The notes under the pieces were generated by a model. It made no database searches and had not been told where the DNA came from. It was given only the letters and a program-made list of their open reading frames with translations. The translations under genes were made by a program, and so were the position numbers. This document shows, in pieces, positions 19,000 to 23,202 of a stretch of DNA of 23,202 nucleotides (positions within the stretch are counted from its first letter, which is position 1; every line of letters starts with the position of its first letter). The DNA is from Dissophora ornata. Taxonomy: Eukaryota; Mortierellomycota; Mortierellomycetes; Mortierellales; Mortierellaceae. The stretch covers positions 1 through 23,202 of the forward strand of contig MU617105.1 in the NCBI GenBank assembly GCA_025201705.1, in the 5' to 3' direction.

Positions 19000-20376
19000 C
19001 TAGACCCTGTAAACCTTCGTGCCCAGCCAGACCGAGGCAAGCTGATCAAACTTGATCAGAAAATTTGCAACGCGTGTCTCGATCGACGAAGCCGCCGGGA
19101 AATCGCTCGTCCCCATGCTGTTCGGCCTCGTCAGGCCCTTGCGCGTGTAGCATCCATCAATCCACATCCGGAGCGCTCGGTCGATTTTCTCTTTAGTATC
19201 AAGATCTTGGATCCTGATACGAAGACTTGTCAAACGACTGCAGGTCCAGTTCGTCCTGTCGACCTCGTCCATATTGATCTCGTACCGATACAAATGAATT
19301 GATGTTAGGTTGGAGCACAGCTGAGGAATCATCTGGATCATCCAGTTGGGATCCTGGAGCGAGTTGTCGATCTCCGGGACTTCATCTTGGTCGTAAAATC
19401 CTGGGTATGGAAGAGTAGTTTGTACGTGCTCCAGAGTTTCACGACGCGTGATGATGGTCATGATGAGCTCTGGCGACACCTCTTCATGGCTTATGCACAC
19501 CTCTTTCAGATGACCAAAGGCAAAACGCAACAGAAACACCGTCTTGTAAGCTGGAGTCTCGGTATGAATTGCTGTTAACTTGGGGCAGTATTGGCTGATT
19601 TCGCGTTTGATGTCCTCGGCTGAAACTTCACGGGTCGGCCATGATGATGATTCTGATATATTCCAGGTTTGGAGAGCTGGGAAGTGAATTAGGAGCGAGG
19701 GTGCATCAGGAGATTTGGAACTAGGCTTGAGAACCTGCATAATAGAAGCGTAAAGTCGCTTAATCCGAGGATGCTGATATAGGCAAGGAAGCAGAATGGA
19801 GCAAAAATATATATCTTGGACACTCAACACCTCAAGGGCCGGACAAGACCGTAGGAGGGACGAGAAAGCATCTCGAGTCAAGGTGAGGCCTTGGATCTTG
19901 AGTGTGGTCAGCTGTGAAGTCGCCTTGGTGATAGCACTAGGTGCAAATTGGTCCACCGCAAAAAACAATTCGTTATCCTCCTCCTCGCGCGTCACTGACA
20001 GGTCGATATATATGAGAGAGCTGTTGTTTCGACGGATGATATCGCAGCAATGGGCCTGAAAGCGCGAATTCGGTTGCATGAGAAGCTTGAGCGTCCGAAG
20101 ATTGCTCACGGTAGAACACTGCAATACGTCCACATCACATCCGTCTTCGAGGTTATTAATCACTCGAATGAGATGCCCATTTTTGTGGATAGCCTGCGGA
20201 TCTAGTGTCTTGAAGGTAGTGTGAACGTTGAAGTCGATATTGCTCCACACTCTAGCTGTAAAGTCGTCAGTCCAATTCTTGCAGACTTGTGCGCATGCGA
20301 TGGCATCGTTGACAGAAGTGTACTGGGCGATTTGAACCCGCAACTCGGAGAGATTTAATGGGCTCTTCTTGGACAT
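19000..20376 (-). CDS. F-box/LRR-like protein, array copy D
   Basis: A single exon of 458 aa from ATG 20376-20374 (MSKKSPLNLSELRVQ; one residue longer at the N-terminus than B and C). F-box-like segment residues 4-52, LRR-like body, C-terminus SIETRVANFL...VWLGTKVYRV. Two oddities are visible. The N-terminal half matches C best (RVINNLEDG, VQDIYFCS), whereas the part after WNISES matches B (SSSWPTR, AEDIKREISQYCPKL, IHTETPAYKTV), so the gene looks mosaic. Near the C-terminus, 15 residues of B are replaced by 22 unrelated ones encoded by a GC-rich patch (19088-19152), in frame. The upstream leader is unlike that of A-C. The gene is intact and presumably functional. Confidence 0.86.
   Translation of the reverse strand: MSKKSPLNLSELRVQIAQYTSVNDAIACAQVCKNWTDDFTARVWSNIDFNVHTTFKTLDPQAIHKNGHLIRVINNLEDGCDVDVLQCSTVSNLRTLKLLMQPNSRFQAHCCDIIRRNNSSLIYIDLSVTREEEDNELFFAVDQFAPSAITKATSQLTTLKIQGLTLTRDAFSSLLRSCPALEVLSVQDIYFCSILLPCLYQHPRIKRLYASIMQVLKPSSKSPDAPSLLIHFPALQTWNISESSSWPTREVSAEDIKREISQYCPKLTAIHTETPAYKTVFLLRFAFGHLKEVCISHEEVSPELIMTIITRRETLEHVQTTLPYPGFYDQDEVPEIDNSLQDPNWMIQMIPQLCSNLTSIHLYRYEINMDEVDRTNWTCSRLTSLRIRIQDLDTKEKIDRALRMWIDGCYTRKGLTRPNSMGTSDFPAASSIETRVANFLIKFDQLASVWLGTKVYRV
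19088..19152 (-). other. GC-rich in-frame replacement patch in F-box gene D
   Basis: About 65 nt, 43 of them G or C by hand count, replace 44 nt of B between GATCGAC and TCCATCAATCC, a difference of exactly seven codons. It contains an inverted repeat GGCCTCGTCAGGCC (19124-19137). It encodes GLTRPNSMGTSDFP. Confidence 0.75.
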
Positions 20377-20921
20377 GAGTAAAAAGAGTGATGCAGTGCA
20401 GACAGGGGGAATGATGACAAGTTGAAGTGGTAGGTTGGGGAGTGCAAATGGTCGAGCGACTTTTATTCAAGACTTGGCAGTAATGGAGTTTAATGATGTT
20501 ATTTCCACGTTGCGCCTCTCGTTGACGCCAAACAGAAATCATTGGGAGTAAAGTTATCATCCGGTGGCAACGGTGAGACCAGTCGTTGATATTCGAAGGA
20601 TGGAACTATTTAGATCGATGATGGGAATCCCGAAGGTTCTCTTGTTGTTTGCGCCATTGTTGACATGCTTTATGTTCGAGGTTCGTTCGGCGGAGAGTAA
20701 ACCGTAGGAAAAAAAAATACATTGGTTCTCCTACATCAGGGTCATTTCCTTTGACGTGGTACACAGATTCCGCATCCTAACTCGGCTGTGCAGCTGGAAT
20801 TGTTTGTTTGCATTCTGGAAGTGTGTGTCAATTTCGGCCTAATAACTCTTTGTTTATCTTCAGAATTTCTGCTAGTTTACGCCTCTTTTGTTGAGTGAAT
20901 ATATGGCGAGAAGGCGAAGCA
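20377..20921. promoter_or_regulatory. Intergenic spacer D-E
   Basis: About 545 nt with no gene seen. It should hold the promoter of D (minus strand) and the 3' end of E. It lacks the shared spacer elements of the A-D units, so the recent duplication block ends at D. Confidence 0.5.
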
Positions 20922-22307
20922 CTAGACGCTATAAACCCTCGTACCCAACCATACAATGCTCAACCGCTCAAACGTCAACAAAAGCCTTGCCACGCGTGCC
21001 TCCAGAGACGAATCGTCTGGAAAGTTGCCAGAGTCCGACCCTCGTACTTGCACCAAGTTCCCCTCCCGACTCTGGCGTCCCTCCTTCCACAGTTGAATCG
21101 TTCGGCTGATTTTCTCTTTCGTATTGAGATCTGCGATTCTGATGTGAAGCACCGTCAAGTCTTTACAGTTCCAGCTTGTTTTCTCCACCTCACTGATATT
21201 TATCTCGTGCCAAGGAAACATCATCGTCTTTAGTCGATAGCAAATCTGAGGTAGTATTTGCATCATCCAACTATGACCCTGGAGGTGATCCTCCACTTCA
21301 TGAACATCCTCTTGTTCGTAAAATCCCTGAAATAGATCGTACGTCAGCACATGTTCCAGTGTCTCTCGATAAGTGAGAATCGCCAAGATAACGTCCGGAG
21401 TCAGTTGTTGCATAGTAACACACAATTTTGTCAGACCCTCGAATCCATGAATCAACAGCTGTGTCGTTATAGCGCTCGAAGTTTCGGTACAGATGGTCTT
21501 CAATGCCGGGCAGTACTTTGTCACTTCGTCTTTAATCTCCTCGGGCGGGACCTCAAGGTCGGGTGTTGATGATTCTGTCCATAACTTCCAGATGGCAAGA
21601 TTCGGGAAATGAACCAAGAGTGACAGGTCCCTGGTCGTTTTAGAGTCCACCATGAAAACCTGCTTGATGGGGGCAATTAAACATGTCACCCCTGTGTGCT
21701 GATATTCACCATCAATCCAAGCTGTGGAAAAAGTAGTGCCTCGAATATCCAACGTCACGAGGAGAGGACATGCTTGCAATAGCGACGAAAACGCATCGCG
21801 CGTCAGTCGAAGGTTCTGGATCTTGAGTAAAGTCAACTTTGATGTCTCCTTCATAGTGGCACTTGGCGACAAAACATCGATGGAGAAAAAGAGTTCCTTG
21901 TCGCTGCTGTTGGACAGTGTTGAAAGATGGAGGTATGTGAGGTTGGCACGATTTTGACGGATAACATCGTAGCACTGTGCTTGATAGCGTGAAGTCGGCT
22001 TCATGACCATTTGGAGACTTGTTATCCTCGTAGCCCTTGACCAAAGTATAGCCTCAAGATGTGGGTTGCTTTCCAGATTCTTGACAACGCGAATGTGATG
22101 GCTGTACTTTCTTAAAACCTGCGGACCTAGACTCTTTAGGTTGCCGTGGATCTCAAAGTCGATCGTGTGCCACACCACGGATATGAAGTCGTTGCTCCAG
22201 TCTTTGCAGACTTGCGCGCACACAATGGCATCCTCCAAAGTGACGAATCTGCTGATGCGAGCTCGTAGCTCCGGCAAGGAAAGGGGATTTTTGGGTAAAG
22301 GCTTCAT
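20922..22307 (-). CDS. F-box/LRR-like protein, diverged array copy E
   Basis: A single exon of 461 aa from ATG 22307-22305 (MKPLPKNPLSLPELR), chosen because it aligns with the starts of B-D. The frame stays open to 22568, with an earlier in-frame ATG about 60 codons upstream, but that extension has no family resemblance. F-box-like residues 5-55 (LRARISRFVTLEDAIVCAQVCKDWSNDF, here split as LRARISRF and AIVCAQVCKDWSNDF). The LRR-like body parallels B-D in order (LTLLKIQNLRLTRDAFSSLL, LSLLVHFPNLAIW, CKDLTVLHIRIADLNTKEK) and ends VWLGTRVYSV. Identity to B-D is clearly lower, so it is an older paralogue. Its C-terminal segment GSDSGNFPDDSSLEARV resembles the patch region of D more than that of B or C. 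Intact; substrate unknown. Confidence 0.86.
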   Translation of the reverse strand: MKPLPKNPLSLPELRARISRFVTLEDAIVCAQVCKDWSNDFISVVWHTIDFEIHGNLKSLGPQVLRKYSHHIRVVKNLESNPHLEAILWSRATRITSLQMVMKPTSRYQAQCYDVIRQNRANLTYLHLSTLSNSSDKELFFSIDVLSPSATMKETSKLTLLKIQNLRLTRDAFSSLLQACPLLVTLDIRGTTFSTAWIDGEYQHTGVTCLIAPIKQVFMVDSKTTRDLSLLVHFPNLAIWKLWTESSTPDLEVPPEEIKDEVTKYCPALKTICTETSSAITTQLLIHGFEGLTKLCVTMQQLTPDVILAILTYRETLEHVLTYDLFQGFYEQEDVHEVEDHLQGHSWMMQILPQICYRLKTMMFPWHEINISEVEKTSWNCKDLTVLHIRIADLNTKEKISRTIQLWKEGRQSREGNLVQVRGSDSGNFPDDSSLEARVARLLLTFERLSIVWLGTRVYSV

Positions 22308-22571
22308 GGTGGTTGCGTGGTAGGGGTGTAAAAGTCGGGAAAGATGACAATTAGAGCAAGGAAGAGGAGGAGGGTTTTTAGAGGAGGGTTGTAGGAGAGC
22401 AACCGAGGAAAGTGTGTGGATCACTAAGGGGTTTCTTGTTGTTACAATATTAGCTGTAGGACGATGTGCTGTTGTGGTGTTCATAGTCCACATTTGCGGT
22501 GGTTTATTCTTCGTGATGCAGCACCCTGTCGAGGCTGGCGCCCAACTACACCGTATCAAGCATTTCAAAAT

Positions 22572-22740
22572 TCAGTAAAAAGTCTTGATCGCGCTTCCTT
22601 GGAACTTGACATCAAGATGATTCAAGTCTCTGTGGAGGTCAAACTCAACAATGTGTGCCAGATCACGGATGCGAAGTGTTGGTAGACGCCCGTCTTGGCA
22701 CACTTGCGCAGGTACGGCGGTATCCTTTCAAATGAGAAAG
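22572..22740 (-). pseudogene. Decayed F-box gene fragment
   Basis: Read on the minus strand from about 22724, the frame gives DTAVPAQVCQDG, then LAHIVEFDLHRDLNHL, ending at a TGA (22574-22572). This parallels gene E DAIVCAQVCKDW...WHTIDFEIHGNLKSL position by position. Just upstream, NDFLI is followed by a TGA where E has RFVTLE. The rest of the gene is absent. It is a relic of a sixth array member and cannot encode a functional protein. Confidence 0.65.
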
Positions 22741-23202
22741 TCATTGCGACAGGGGACAACGGTGTAAGGGAGAAGGGAGAGCTGGCACGCGAATCGCTTC
22801 GCCATGTGTGTCAGACACAGAGCTGCTGGCGAACCTGAAGTGCATCCAGGCGGCATTTCGACACACGGTTCACATGGCAAGCAAGTTTGAAAATAGAAAA
22901 GCGCTGAGGGCAGCAACACTTGGACCATGATCCACACGGGGATGCACGTCGACTGCATTTTAGGGACATGCACACTTGTGGGTTTTTTTAACTCCGCATT
23001 AGAGCAGTAACAGAAAAATGCTGTTTGGCAAAAAGCGGGAATGCAGACTCTCGATGTAATCCGCTTTTCCATGAGCTGTTTTTTTGCTGCATGGTATTTT
23101 TAGTCCAACTTTCTAGAGTTCGATTTCATTTTCGGATTCTGGAGATGATTTCATTTCCCTACAATTCTAGAGTAAAGTATTTTTTTCTTTGTCCCCATCA
23201 GC
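22741..23202. other. Right-edge region, no gene seen
   Basis: T-rich sequence with several runs (for example 22982-22989 and 23180-23186). A possible ORF on the minus strand (22728-23072) has no recognisable character and overlaps the F-box relic, so I do not call it. Confidence 0.45.

Larger units (their letters stand above)
13763..22307 (-). repeat. Head-to-tail tandem array of five F-box genes
   Basis: Gene 3' ends fall at about 13763, 15523, 17329, 19000 and 20922, so units are about 1.7-1.9 kb. B, C and D share both coding sequence and flanks: GCACGAAACG, then AGCAACATCCAAA, occurs in the 3' flanks of B, C and (slightly altered) D, and the leader CTTGTCATCAACTTCACTGC precedes A, B and C. 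Duplicated units therefore include 3' UTR, gene and 5' leader. E is a distant member without these flanks. All copies are in the same orientation, which favours unequal crossing-over. Confidence 0.9.

Noticed and set aside
13763..22307. Possibility that the repeated F-box copies are an assembly duplication
   Set aside because: Copies differ at many bases, have different loop lengths, spacers and lesions, so they are real paralogues.
22308..22568. Longer N-terminus for F-box gene E
   Set aside because: The first open codon is TTG, the extension is low-complexity and not shared with B-D; the ATG at 22307 aligns with the family.
22728..23072. 114-codon minus-strand ORF at the right edge
   Set aside because: No recognisable family, Cys-rich by chance composition, and it overlaps the F-box relic in another frame.
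1..23202. Transposons, CRISPR arrays, riboswitches or viral genes
   Set aside because: No terminal inverted repeats with transposase motifs, no reverse transcriptase or integrase motifs, no spaced direct repeats of CRISPR type and no structural RNA beyond the tRNA were seen.

Overview
The window is nuclear DNA of a filamentous fungus. The protein-coding genes carry many short (76-116 nt) spliceosomal introns with CTGAC/CTAAC-type branch points, the tRNA is eukaryotic, and half the window is a family of F-box/leucine-rich-repeat-like genes of the sort that is greatly expanded in Mortierella-type fungi (Mucoromycota). I place it in or near Mortierellomycotina by inference from gene style only; the genus is not proven here.

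Layout. 203-276 is a tRNA-Asn(GUU) with a long pol III T-tract behind it. 485-1927 (minus) is a single-exon F-box protein of a different subfamily from those further right. 1928-3418 is a long non-coding stretch holding the promoter and pyrimidine-rich leader of the next gene. 3419-7010 (plus, 3 exons, 1002 aa deduced) is a rhodanese plus dual-specificity-phosphatase protein, i.e. a MAP kinase phosphatase. 7917-11422 (plus, 7 exons, 980 aa deduced) is a PA14-domain protein with a coiled coil and a C-terminal membrane anchor; two of its six introns appear to be GC-AG introns. Only 135 nt later, 11558-13502 (plus, 6 exons, 489 aa deduced) is an RluA-family pseudouridine synthase, probably organellar.

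From about 13760 to 22310 lies a head-to-tail array of five minus-strand F-box paralogues, spaced about 1.7-1.9 kb: a pseudogene (A, 13763-15116), three close copies (B 15523-16875, C 17329-18669, D 19000-20376) and a more diverged copy (E 20922-22307). A decayed sixth copy is recognisable at 22572-22740. The array shows birth-and-death evolution directly: lost start codon, frameshift and premature stop in A; mosaic ancestry and a foreign-looking GC-rich patch in D; replacement of the poly(A) signal region in C.

Functionally the window is not a pathway cluster. The phosphatase would damp MAP kinase signalling, the pseudouridine synthase would modify organellar RNA, and the F-box proteins would be substrate receptors of SCF ubiquitin ligases. 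I saw no transposon, CRISPR array or viral gene. The points most worth checking are the two GC-AG introns (one with a competing GT 4 nt downstream), the topology of the PA14 protein, the dual 3' end of the pseudouridine synthase gene, and the mosaic/patch features of the F-box array.
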